NCBI GenBank assembly: GCA_903906615.1 | Contig: CAIVKT010000286.1 | Span: 1-14,063 of the forward strand | Direction: 5' to 3' | Length of the DNA: 14,063 nt | Source: an uncultured Bacteroidota bacterium | GTDB lineage: Bacteria; Bacteroidota; Bacteroidia; Chitinophagales; Chitinophagaceae | Part shown: positions 7,854-14,058 of the stretch, piece by piece | How the letters are laid out: each line of letters begins with the position of its first letter | How positions within the stretch are numbered: position 1 is the stretch's first letter | Notes under the pieces: model-generated | Database searches by the model: none | Told to the model about the DNA's origin: nothing | What the model saw: the letters and a program-made list of their open reading frames with translations, nothing else | Position numbers and translations under genes: made by a program

Positions 7854-9830
7854 ATGCAATTCGACCGTGACGGACTTTCCAACGAGCAGCTCATTGATAT
7901 TTATACCGAGTTGCTGCGTCCCCGCATGATAGAGGAAAAGATGCTGGTGCTGCTGCGGCAGGGCCGCATCAGTAAATGGTTCAGCGGCATAGGCCAGGAG
8001 GCAATAGCCGTCGGCGCCACCCTGGCGCTCGATGCCGATGAATACATCATGCCCCTGCACCGAAACCTTGGTGTGTTCACCGCCCGCAAAATGCCGTTCG
8101 ATAAGCTGTTCATGCAATGGCAGGGCCATAAAGAAGGTTTCAGCAAGGGCAGGGAGCGCTCCTTCCATTTTGGGGCGAACGAATACCATATTTGTGGAAT
8201 GATCTCCCACCTGGGGCCGCAGTTGGCCATAGGCGATGGCATAGCCCTGGCGCATAAGCTGAAAAAAGAAAAAAAAATAGCCATGGCCTTCAGTGGCGAT
8301 GGCGGTACCAGCGAGGGCGATTTTCATGAGGCGCTCAATGTGGCTGCCGTATGGGGCCTGCCAGTCATCTTCCTGGTAGAGAACAATGGCTATGGCCTCA
8401 GCACCCCCAGCAGCGAGCAATTCGTATGTGCGCAAATAGCCGATAAAGCCATAGGCTACGGCATGAAGGCCATCACCATAGATGGCAACAACATACTGGA
8501 GGTATACAAGTACATCAAAGCAGCCCGCGAATATTGTATTACAGAACAAAAGCCCATACTCGTAGAGTGTATGACCTTCCGTATGCGCGGCCACGAAGAA
8601 GCCAGCGGTGTGAAGTATGTACCCAAGGAATTGTTTGAGCAATGGGCCAAGCTAGACCCCCTCACCAACTTCGAGAACTACCTCAAGTACGAATACGTAA
8701 TTAATGATACGCAGATAGCAGCCCTGCGCCAGCAAATACAGACCGAGATAGAAGAAGGCATAGCCCGTGGCTTTGAGGCGCAGGCCATAGTGCCGGACGC
8801 TGCCGAAGAGCTGGCCGATGTATATGCGCCCTTTAAAGTGCCGGTAGTAAAACCCTCATCTGCCACTACCGAAAAGAAATTCATACAGGCCATCAGCGAT
8901 GGGTTGCACCAGTGCATGGAGCGGCATCCCAACCTTATCCTCATGGGTCAGGACATCGCCGAATACGGAGGCGCTTTTAAAGTCACCGAAGGCTTTGTAA
9001 AGGACTTTGGCAAAGAGCGGGTGCGCAATACCCCCCTGTGCGAGAGCGCCATTGTAGGCACAGCCCTCGGCCTATCCATCAAAGGCTTTAAGTCTATGAT
9101 GGAAATGCAGTTTGCCGACTTCGTAACAGTAGGCTTCAACCAGATCGTTAACAACCTCGCCAAGATACATTACCGCTGGGGGCAGAATGCCGATGTGGTC
9201 ATCCGTATGCCGACGGGCGGCGGGGTGGGCGCAGGACCGTTCCACTCCCAGAGTAATGAAGCATGGTTTGCACATACCCCCGGCCTGAAGGTGGTGTACC
9301 CATCAACCCCCGAGGATGCCAAGGGCCTGCTCATAGCTGCTATTGAAGATCCTAACCCCGTTATGTTCTTTGAGCACAAAGCCCTGTACCGCAGCATCAG
9401 CGGCAATGTGCCCGATGATTATTATACTATAGAGATAGGCAAGGCAAGGCAGGTGCGCGAAGGCAATGAGATCGCCATCATCACTTACGGAATGGGTGTG
9501 CATTGGGCTACCGACTATGCCAACAAGCACAAAGACGTATCATTTGATATTCTCGATCTGCGCTCCCTGTTGCCGCTCGATCATAATGCCATAAAGGCAT
9601 CGGTACAGCGCACCGGCAAGGCCCTGGTACTGCACGAGGATACCCTTACCGGCGGTATAGGTGGCGAGGTGGCGGCGTGGATATCCGAGCATTGCTTCGA
9701 CCTGCTGGATGCCCCTGTTATGCGCTGCGGCAGCCTCGATACGCCTGTTCCGTTCTCTATAGAGCTGGAGCAGAACTTTATGGCCAATAGCCGGCTGGAT
9801 AGCGTGGTGCAAAAATTATTAAGTTATTAG
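7854..9830 (+). CDS. Fused alpha/beta E1 subunit of branched-chain (2-oxoacid) dehydrogenase
   Basis: This 658-aa cytoplasmic, thiamine-diphosphate-dependent E1 enzyme decarboxylates a 2-oxo acid and passes the acyl group to lipoyl E2. Residues ~1-340 are the alpha part, with IEEKMLVLLRQGRISKW, GMISHLGPQLAIGDGIAL and the ThDP/Mg motif GDGG...NN (G148-D149-G150 and N177-N178, 26 residues between). Residues ~345-658 are the beta part, with MGQDIAEYGGAFKVTEG, MEMQFADFV, RMPTGGGVGAGPFHSQSNEAWFAH in two halves, PGLKVVYPST and the transketolase C-terminal domain. Alpha and beta are separate genes in many bacteria; single-chain fusions are known in Bacteroidota. The branched-chain type is favoured by motif style, but substrate is not certain. 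I chose the ATG at 7854 because the frame upstream (to 7593) runs through hairpin repeats and a promoter box lies at 7831. E2 and E3 genes are not in the window. Confidence 0.95.
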   Translation: MQFDRDGLSNEQLIDIYTELLRPRMIEEKMLVLLRQGRISKWFSGIGQEAIAVGATLALDADEYIMPLHRNLGVFTARKMPFDKLFMQWQGHKEGFSKGRERSFHFGANEYHICGMISHLGPQLAIGDGIALAHKLKKEKKIAMAFSGDGGTSEGDFHEALNVAAVWGLPVIFLVENNGYGLSTPSSEQFVCAQIADKAIGYGMKAITIDGNNILEVYKYIKAAREYCITEQKPILVECMTFRMRGHEEASGVKYVPKELFEQWAKLDPLTNFENYLKYEYVINDTQIAALRQQIQTEIEEGIARGFEAQAIVPDAAEELADVYAPFKVPVVKPSSATTEKKFIQAISDGLHQCMERHPNLILMGQDIAEYGGAFKVTEGFVKDFGKERVRNTPLCESAIVGTALGLSIKGFKSMMEMQFADFVTVGFNQIVNNLAKIHYRWGQNADVVIRMPTGGGVGAGPFHSQSNEAWFAHTPGLKVVYPSTPEDAKGLLIAAIEDPNPVMFFEHKALYRSISGNVPDDYYTIEIGKARQVREGNEIAIITYGMGVHWATDYANKHKDVSFDILDLRSLLPLDHNAIKASVQRTGKALVLHEDTLTGGIGGEVAAWISEHCFDLLDAPVMRCGSLDTPVPFSIELEQNFMANSRLDSVVQKLLSY

Positions 9831-9831
9831 C

Positions 9832-9839
9832 TACTTTCG
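9832..9839 (+). promoter_or_regulatory. Putative -7 promoter box upstream of lipoprotein gene
   Basis: TACTTTCG has one mismatch to TAnnTTTG and lies 10 nt before the ATG at 9850 (19 nt before the alternative ATG at 9859), just after the E1 stop codon. The lipoprotein gene may therefore be transcribed on its own as well as by read-through. If the box is real, the spacing favours the 9859 start. Confidence 0.4.
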
Positions 9840-9849
9840 TAAAAGAAAA

Positions 9850-10713
9850 ATGGTTTGTATGGGTACACGATTTACACAAGTAGTAGCAGTGGCAGCGGTG
9901 GTTTGCTTGTTTTCCTGCAAGGATTCCCCCTCTAAAAATCATGGGCCTATTGTCCTCGGCGATTCTTCGACCATAGTTACCGAAAACGACCCGGCACAGC
10001 TACGGGATATGGTCACCGACCTCAAGCCTGTCCTCACCTCATCTGTAAAGCAAGACACTACGGATGCCGATACCAAAACAGCAGCAGCCACTAAGATAGA
10101 TACCCCTAAAAAGGCCGCAGTAGCAGTGGCCGCGCCAAAACCGCAGATAGCACAGCCCATTGCAGGCAATGGCCTCCGTGCCGATTTTACAGAAACCACA
10201 GTGCTCATCACCAATGTGAATGGCAAAATAGCAGGTAAGGCCGACCTGCACCGCGCGAATGGCGCAGTATACACCATGACAAGCGGCACGCTCAATGGCA
10301 ACCTCATAAAAGTAAGTGGCAACATCACCAAAGTATCGCAGCGCTACCAGACCATGGTAGTAGTAAAGAACGAGCTGGGTACACTGCCCGTAGAATCATT
10401 GGCCAGCACTACCAACTGGCAGGCGCTGAAGGGCGCAAACAATACCTACCGCATCACCGGCCTGGATGCAAAGTCGCTGGATGAACCCGATGGCAACCGC
10501 AACACTATACGCAATGCAGTAGGCAAGGCCGCTAAGCGGCACCACATGAGCCGCAGAAAAGTACAGGAGTGGGAAAACAGTGTACGAAATGTACGTGAGA
10601 CCAACCAGAAGCCACTTTACGTCACCCTCCGCTCCGTAATGTGGAAGATAGATGGCAAAGACGACAAAGGCCGTATGTTCTCCAAACAGATCAGGATAGA
10701 TATACCGATGTAA
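9850..10713 (+). CDS. Lipoprotein of unknown function
   Basis: This 287-aa protein has a lipoprotein signal ending CLFSC (lipidated Cys23). If the second ATG (9859, MGTRFTQ) is used, the signal is three residues shorter and more typical. A low-complexity linker rich in Ala, Lys, Thr and Pro spans ~70-105 (KTAAATKIDTPKKAAVAVAA). A beta-rich segment follows (~112-175, with TETTVLITNVNGKIAGKADL). A basic stretch, AVGKAAKRHHMSRRKVQEW, at ~220-240 leads to a final strand-rich part (LYVTLRSVMWKIDGKDDKG). I do not recognise the family. The gene begins 19 nt after the E1 stop and ends 8 nt from the convergent response-regulator gene. It is probably anchored in the envelope, facing the periplasm. Codon use is like that of its neighbours. 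Confidence 0.82.
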   Translation: MVCMGTRFTQVVAVAAVVCLFSCKDSPSKNHGPIVLGDSSTIVTENDPAQLRDMVTDLKPVLTSSVKQDTTDADTKTAAATKIDTPKKAAVAVAAPKPQIAQPIAGNGLRADFTETTVLITNVNGKIAGKADLHRANGAVYTMTSGTLNGNLIKVSGNITKVSQRYQTMVVVKNELGTLPVESLASTTNWQALKGANNTYRITGLDAKSLDEPDGNRNTIRNAVGKAAKRHHMSRRKVQEWENSVRNVRETNQKPLYVTLRSVMWKIDGKDDKGRMFSKQIRIDIPM

Positions 10714-10721
10714 GTTTTTGA

Positions 10722-11162
10722 TTACCTCAAAACGAAATGGCTCATTGCCGGATAGTGCATTGTTGTCTTCCAGTCCAGGGAAAATATCTTTTTGAGATTC
10801 ACTTTTAATTGTTCAAAGCTGTCCGGTTTCATCAAATAAAAATTGGCGCCGGTTCTATAACAATCTTCTATTGTTTTGCCAAAGGTCTCGGAGGTGTACA
10901 TGATGACAGGCAGATGATCATACTCTTTTGACTGCCTAATTTCCCTGATGCACGACATGCCGTCTTTACAAGGCATATGGATATCAAGAAAAAGCAGTTC
11001 AGGGATTTTTTCTTTTAATAAAACGAAAAGCACTTCGCCGTTATTTGCATGCCTGATAAATACAGGTACCTCTGTTTCTTTAACTGCCATCTCAAAAAAA
11101 AGCAGATCATCGTGATCATCTTCAGCAACTATAACATCCTTCTCATGGTCAGTCATTATCAT
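10722..11162 (-). CDS. Stand-alone CheY-like response regulator (receiver domain only)
   Basis: This 146-aa protein is a single receiver domain. The acidic pocket is AEDDHDD (Asp15/Asp16), the phospho-acceptor is Asp60 in FLDIHMPCKDG, the switch Thr90 lies in MYTSE, and the conserved Lys112 is in LMKPDS. All key residues are present, so it should accept phosphate from a histidine kinase. No DNA-binding or enzymatic output domain follows; the last ~20 residues are a short tail. The HDDLLFFEMAVKE start resembles the Rcp1-type single-domain regulators. No kinase gene is in the window, so it is an orphan here. Two in-frame ATGs (11162 and 11156) are equally usable. The stop lies 8 nt from the convergent lipoprotein gene. 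Confidence 0.93.
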   Translation of the reverse strand: MIMTDHEKDVIVAEDDHDDLLFFEMAVKETEVPVFIRHANNGEVLFVLLKEKIPELLFLDIHMPCKDGMSCIREIRQSKEYDHLPVIMYTSETFGKTIEDCYRTGANFYLMKPDSFEQLKVNLKKIFSLDWKTTMHYPAMSHFVLR

Positions 11163-11257
11163 TTTGTTTTTGCCGTGATGTAAATCAGTTCCTAACTTTT
11201 AATTAAAACCATGCCAATTAGCTTGGCGCCGGTAGCTATGTGGTCTCTCAATTAAAG

Positions 11258-11265
11258 CAAATTTA
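11258..11265 (-). promoter_or_regulatory. Putative -7 promoter box for response regulator gene
   Basis: Read on the minus strand this is TAAATTTG followed by C, an exact match to TAnnTTTG. It is about 95 nt upstream of the response-regulator ATG, giving a leader of roughly 90 nt. No clear -33 element is visible. Confidence 0.4.
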
Positions 11266-11318
11266 GATTATTGAGGTAAACGATGGTGATTTTTTGATTA
11301 TTTCCTTACTGGTAGAAT

Positions 11319-11369
11319 TGTCGTTCTCGCCGGTGTTGGTGTTCCTCACCAACGCCCTCGCGAACGACA
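11319..11369. repeat. Long two-tier hairpin
   Basis: An outer 8-bp stem (TGTCGTTC, 11319-11326, with GAACGACA, 11362-11369) surrounds an internal loop of 5 nt on each side. The inner 10-bp stem is GGTGTTGGTG (11332-11341) with CACCAACGCC (11347-11356), containing one G-T pair, closed by a TTCCT loop. It has no adjoining T-run on either strand, so it is not a typical terminator. It could be a REP-like element or a structured RNA. Confidence 0.65.
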
Positions 11370-11403
11370 GGTAATATCTACGCGCGTAATACTCACCACC
11401 CAC

Positions 11404-11438
11404 AAAAAACATAGCCCACGGTTTCAACCGTGGGACTA
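11404..11438 (-). terminator. REP-like hairpin acting as likely terminator of tatC-rpiB
   Basis: A perfect 9-bp stem CCCACGGTT (11415-11423) / AACCGTGGG (11426-11434) has a 2-nt spacer and is extended by TAG/CTA with one bulged A. On the minus strand it is followed within five bases by TTTTTT (11409-11404), about 70 nt after the rpiB stop, so it can end that transcript. The palindrome itself resembles dispersed intergenic repeats of Bacteroidota, so it may serve both roles. Confidence 0.6.
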
Positions 11439-11457
11439 CAATATAAACAACATCTGC

Positions 11458-11474
11458 AACCGTTTTTAACGGTT
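11458..11474. repeat. Short hairpin AACCGTT-TTT-AACGGTT
   Basis: A perfect 7-bp stem with a 3-nt loop lies 19 nt from the hairpin at 11412-11438. Its AACCGTT core overlaps the AACCGTGG arm of that hairpin, so the two may be a related repeat pair. There is no T-run after it on the minus strand. Confidence 0.55.
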
Positions 11475-11504
11475 TACAAAAAACAAATTCATTCGTGGTT
11501 AGAA

Positions 11505-11951
11505 TTATATCTTCTCCACCCTGCGCTCATGCCTGCCACCTTCAAAGGCCGTAGCCAGGAAGGTATCTACCATTTGCTGTGCCGGTTCGGCAGATACAAA
11601 ACGTGCCGGTAGGCAGATCACATTGGCGTTGTTATGCGAGCGCGCAAGCGTTGCCAGCTCTGTTTCCCAACATATGGCTGCGCGTATGCCCTGGTGCTTG
11701 TTGGCTGCCATGGCCACGCCGTTGGCGCTGCCGCATACCAGTATGCCTGCTGTGGCCTTCCCATCTTCTACCATTGTAGCTACGGGATGTGCAAAGTCAG
11801 GATAGTCCACGCTATCAAGGCTATAAGTGCCTTTATCTTCTATCTGCCAGCCTGCTGCCGTCAGCGTTTTCTTTATCTGCTCCTTGTATTCAAACCCTGC
11901 ATGGTCTGCGCCTATAGCTAGTGGCAGGCTTTTGTCGAATGTGTTGCTCAT
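11505..11951 (-). CDS. rpiB: Ribose-5-phosphate isomerase B (RpiB/LacA/LacB family)
   Basis: This 148-aa cytoplasmic enzyme interconverts ribose-5-phosphate and ribulose-5-phosphate in the non-oxidative pentose phosphate pathway. The length is normal for RpiB. The family signatures are complete: GADHAGFEYK (Asp16/His17), DYPDFA (49-54), the catalytic Cys73 in CGSANGVAMAANK, and the SHNNANVICLPARF segment with His106. Ser-Ala (75-76) replaces the Thr-Gly of the E. coli enzyme in the CGTG loop; Bacteroidota RpiBs commonly vary here. The ATG at 11951 follows the tatC stop by a single base, so the two are co-transcribed and probably translationally coupled. LacA/LacB-type sugar isomerases share the fold, but no galactose or tagatose genes are nearby. 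Confidence 0.95.
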   Translation of the reverse strand: MSNTFDKSLPLAIGADHAGFEYKEQIKKTLTAAGWQIEDKGTYSLDSVDYPDFAHPVATMVEDGKATAGILVCGSANGVAMAANKHQGIRAAICWETELATLARSHNNANVICLPARFVSAEPAQQMVDTFLATAFEGGRHERRVEKI

Positions 11952-11952
11952 A

Positions 11953-12807
11953 TTATTCCAGGTCTTTTAATGCTTTTCTTTTGTTACGGTTACGTACTGT
12001 GCGCCCGCTGATCACTACCGATACTTCGAACAGGAAGTACAAAGGTATAAAAACAAGCAGGCAGCTGAACATATCGGGCGGGGTAATGACCTCCGATAAA
12101 ATAAAAAGGATCAGTATAGCATACCTGCGCTGCGAGCGCAGCAGCTCGGGTGTGATGATACCTATACGCGAGAGGAAATAGATAAGCATAGGCAGCTCGA
12201 AAACTATGCCCATAGCCAGTATCATATTGCTCATCGTATCGTAGTAGTTATCTATCGTGATGATGTTCTGAAACTGCGGGCTCAGTTGGTAATTGCCGAA
12301 GAAGTTGATGGTGTAAGGCGCTACAATATAGTAGGCAAACAGCACACCAATAAAGAACAACAAAGAACACCAGAAAACTACACCATTGGCTGCCTTTATT
12401 TCGGAGGCTTTAAGTGCAGGCTTTATAAAACGCCACAACTCCCACAGTACGTACGGGAAAGCCAATATAAGCCCCAGCATCAGCGATACCGAGAGGCTCA
12501 TAGTGAACTGCCCGGCCACGGCGGTATTCTGGAATTTCATTTTAATGCTGCTCAGGCAAAAACCATCATAATGCAGCAACCTGCCCAATGCACAAAACCA
12601 CTTATAAGAAATGAAACTGTCTTGCGAAGGGCCAAGAATTATTTTATCAAATATCCACTCTATTTTGATGAAGGCTGCGACACCGCAAATAACAACAGCA
12701 AAGCCCGCCCTGAAAATATGCCACCTCAGGTCCTCGATATGATCGAGGAAGCCCATTTCACCTGTGGGGTTATTTTTTCGTTTATTTAAGCTGTTTAAAA
12801 TACTCAC
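11953..12807 (-). CDS. tatC: Sec-independent protein translocase subunit TatC
   Basis: This 284-aa inner-membrane protein is the core receptor of the twin-arginine translocase, which binds RR signal peptides of folded cargo. Six hydrophobic segments are visible. Family landmarks are GFLDHIEDLRWHIFRA near the N-terminus, ELWRFIKPAL before the third helix, FAYYIVAPYTINFF, the conserved Glu in VFELPML, and SEVITPPD before the last helix. The first periplasmic loop (about residues 45-90, with DSFISYKWFCALGRLLHYDG) is long, as I recall for Bacteroidota TatC. The frame opens with GTG at 12807, 18 nt downstream of a perfect promoter box; an ATG at 12756 (MGFLDHIE) is the alternative start. rpiB follows after 1 nt. 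No tatA/tatB gene is in the window. Confidence 0.96.
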   Translation of the reverse strand: MSILNSLNKRKNNPTGEMGFLDHIEDLRWHIFRAGFAVVICGVAAFIKIEWIFDKIILGPSQDSFISYKWFCALGRLLHYDGFCLSSIKMKFQNTAVAGQFTMSLSVSLMLGLILAFPYVLWELWRFIKPALKASEIKAANGVVFWCSLLFFIGVLFAYYIVAPYTINFFGNYQLSPQFQNIITIDNYYDTMSNMILAMGIVFELPMLIYFLSRIGIITPELLRSQRRYAILILFILSEVITPPDMFSCLLVFIPLYFLFEVSVVISGRTVRNRNKRKALKDLE

Positions 12808-12825
12808 TGCATCACATTAGGCGGG

Positions 12826-12833
12826 CAAAGGTA
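12826..12833 (-). promoter_or_regulatory. -7 promoter box of tatC-rpiB operon
   Basis: On the minus strand this reads TACCTTTG followed by C, an exact match to TAnnTTTG, 18 nt before the GTG start of tatC. The upstream flank is the 8-bp repeat tract at 12842-12873, which covers where a -33 element would lie. Confidence 0.6.
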
Positions 12834-12841
12834 GCTAAATA

Positions 12842-12873
12842 GGTTAATCAGTTAACAGGTTAATTAGTTAATA
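12842..12873. repeat. Four imperfect 8-bp tandem repeats (RGTTAAYN)
   Basis: The units are GGTTAATC, AGTTAACA, GGTTAATT and AGTTAATA, so the tract is also a 16-bp direct repeat with 14 of 16 matches (12841-12856 / 12857-12872). A 10-bp palindrome ACTGATCAGT (12873-12882) adjoins it. The tract sits immediately upstream of the tatC -7 box. Confidence 0.8.
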
Positions 12874-12894
12874 CTGATCAGTAGCAGAGGCTGC

Positions 12895-12920
12895 AAAAAA
12901 TGAGATTTAAGTAACATCTC
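12895..12920 (-). terminator. Weak intrinsic terminator of protease gene
   Basis: On the minus strand a GAGAT stem (12920-12916) pairs with ATCTC (12906-12902) across a 9-nt loop, followed by ATTTTTT (12901-12895). It begins about 16 nt after the stop codon of the protease gene. The stem is only 5 bp, so efficiency may be modest. Confidence 0.5.
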
Positions 12921-12936
12921 CTTTCGGGCACGGGCT

Positions 12937-14058
12937 TTACTTCTTATACACCTTCACAGAGAAAGTATAATTCTCCATCTTCTCTATCTGCTCTTCGCGG
13001 CTCAGCCTGCTCAGCTTATTGGATTTCGGGAGGTGTATGCTTGCATCTTCCGGTAGTTCATCGTGCAGTAGTTCTATCAATGCTTTGGTGGTTATGGCAT
13101 AAGTGTTGGCCTCGTCCTGGCCGCCAATAGCTGCCAGTATACCCAGTATATTGCCATTTTCATCCAGCATCGGCGATCCGCTCTGGCCATGCCCTACAGG
13201 CAGCTCCAGGGTGTATTGCATGTTATTATCATTAAACCCGTTGCGCGAGCTGATGTAGCCCTCATCATACACTTCCTGGTCCTTAGGGTAGCCTATGGTA
13301 AATATCCTTGATCCAAGGCTTGCCTTGGCAGTTGCGAATGTATACGGCAGTTCGCCTTTACCAAAATGGAAGTTCTTTTTCTCCACTTTCAGGATGGCTA
13401 TATCCTTGGTGTTATCGGAAAATACCAGGTTGGCCTTATAGTACTGCCCGTCATGGGCCTGTATGTATACCGAGTCAAAGTTGCCCTTGCCGTCGTGATG
13501 TATTACGTGGTCGGCAGTTACAAAATAGCCGTCATTGGTCAGTGCAAACCCGGTACCTGAATATTTCACATCAGACGGTGGTGGCGTGTGCTTGGCTGCT
13601 TTGCTCACCATTTCCTTCAGGTTGGCCTGCTCGGCCTGCTGCTGTGCCTGCACCTTCTTTATAGCGCCTACCTCGCGGCTTATGGTGTTGTATTGCGATT
13701 CGTGCCTTTTTATAGAAGTATTGATGCTCCAGATGGTAATGGTAGAAGTAAGTATGGCCACGCCCGCAGCTACAGATGCTGTGCGCCAGAATTGCGGGGT
13801 GAAGATGATGAGCCTTGATTTCTTTGGGGCGAGCGCTGCCTGCTGCTCTTCGTGTATATCGCGCAGCATAGTACGGAAGCGTTTCTGCTTACCGCTGCCT
13901 TCTACCGAGCGTATAAGATTGGTGATCTCATAAAACTCGTTGGCAAATACCGTATCTGCTGCCAGTCGGTCTTTTATCTCTATGATCTGCTCCTGTGGTA
14001 ATGCGCCGGATAGGTAGGCTTCGGCAACTTCCCAGATATTATTATAATTAACTGACAT
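12937..14058 (-). CDS. Membrane-anchored trypsin-like serine protease with anti-sigma-like N-terminus
   Basis: This 373-aa protein has four parts. Residues 1-75 are helical and acidic, with AEAYLSGALPQEQIIEIKDRL as core (in the style of anti-sigma factor N-termini; no zinc-binding HxxxCxxC is visible). Residues ~92-112 (TASVAAGVAILTSTITIWSI) are a single membrane helix. Residues ~115-155 form a Gln/Glu-rich coiled-coil stem. From 165 on comes a chymotrypsin-fold protease domain with SGTGFALTNDGYFVTADHVI (His184), TKDIAILKV (Asp219) and GQSGSPML (Ser293), so the triad is complete. The second Gly of the usual GxSGGP is Ser295. There is no PDZ domain. The expected topology is cytoplasmic N-terminus and periplasmic protease. 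The first ATG at 14058 lies 5 nt from the window edge, so the upstream partner is unseen. The substrate is unknown. Confidence 0.9.
   Translation of the reverse strand: MSVNYNNIWEVAEAYLSGALPQEQIIEIKDRLAADTVFANEFYEITNLIRSVEGSGKQKRFRTMLRDIHEEQQAALAPKKSRLIIFTPQFWRTASVAAGVAILTSTITIWSINTSIKRHESQYNTISREVGAIKKVQAQQQAEQANLKEMVSKAAKHTPPPSDVKYSGTGFALTNDGYFVTADHVIHHDGKGNFDSVYIQAHDGQYYKANLVFSDNTKDIAILKVEKKNFHFGKGELPYTFATAKASLGSRIFTIGYPKDQEVYDEGYISSRNGFNDNNMQYTLELPVGHGQSGSPMLDENGNILGILAAIGGQDEANTYAITTKALIELLHDELPEDASIHLPKSNKLSRLSREEQIEKMENYTFSVKVYKK

Larger units (their letters stand above)
11163..11504. other. Structured intergenic region upstream of response regulator and downstream of rpiB
   Basis: No protein-coding gene is supported here. 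It holds a promoter-like box on the minus strand (11258-11265) and three hairpins listed separately. It also has a 12-bp palindrome TTTTAATTAAAA (11197-11208) and a small hairpin GCCAA-TTAGC-TTGGC (11213-11227). The short plus-strand frame from 11430 runs into rpiB antisense and is not believable. Confidence 0.7.

Noticed and set aside
7830..8642. 270-codon minus-strand frame opposite the E1 gene
   Set aside because: It is antisense to the conserved E1 alpha region, with low-complexity Ala/Tyr/Phe runs; a shadow frame.
11319..11474. Hairpin cluster as a tRNA or riboswitch
   Set aside because: No cloverleaf, anticodon arm or CCA-type end can be drawn, and no known riboswitch core is recognisable.
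12286..12789. 167-codon plus-strand frame opposite tatC
   Set aside because: tatC is unmistakable on the other strand; this is its mirror.
12842..12873. Short tandem repeats as a CRISPR array
   Set aside because: The units are 8 bp, adjacent and without spacers, so this is a simple tandem repeat.
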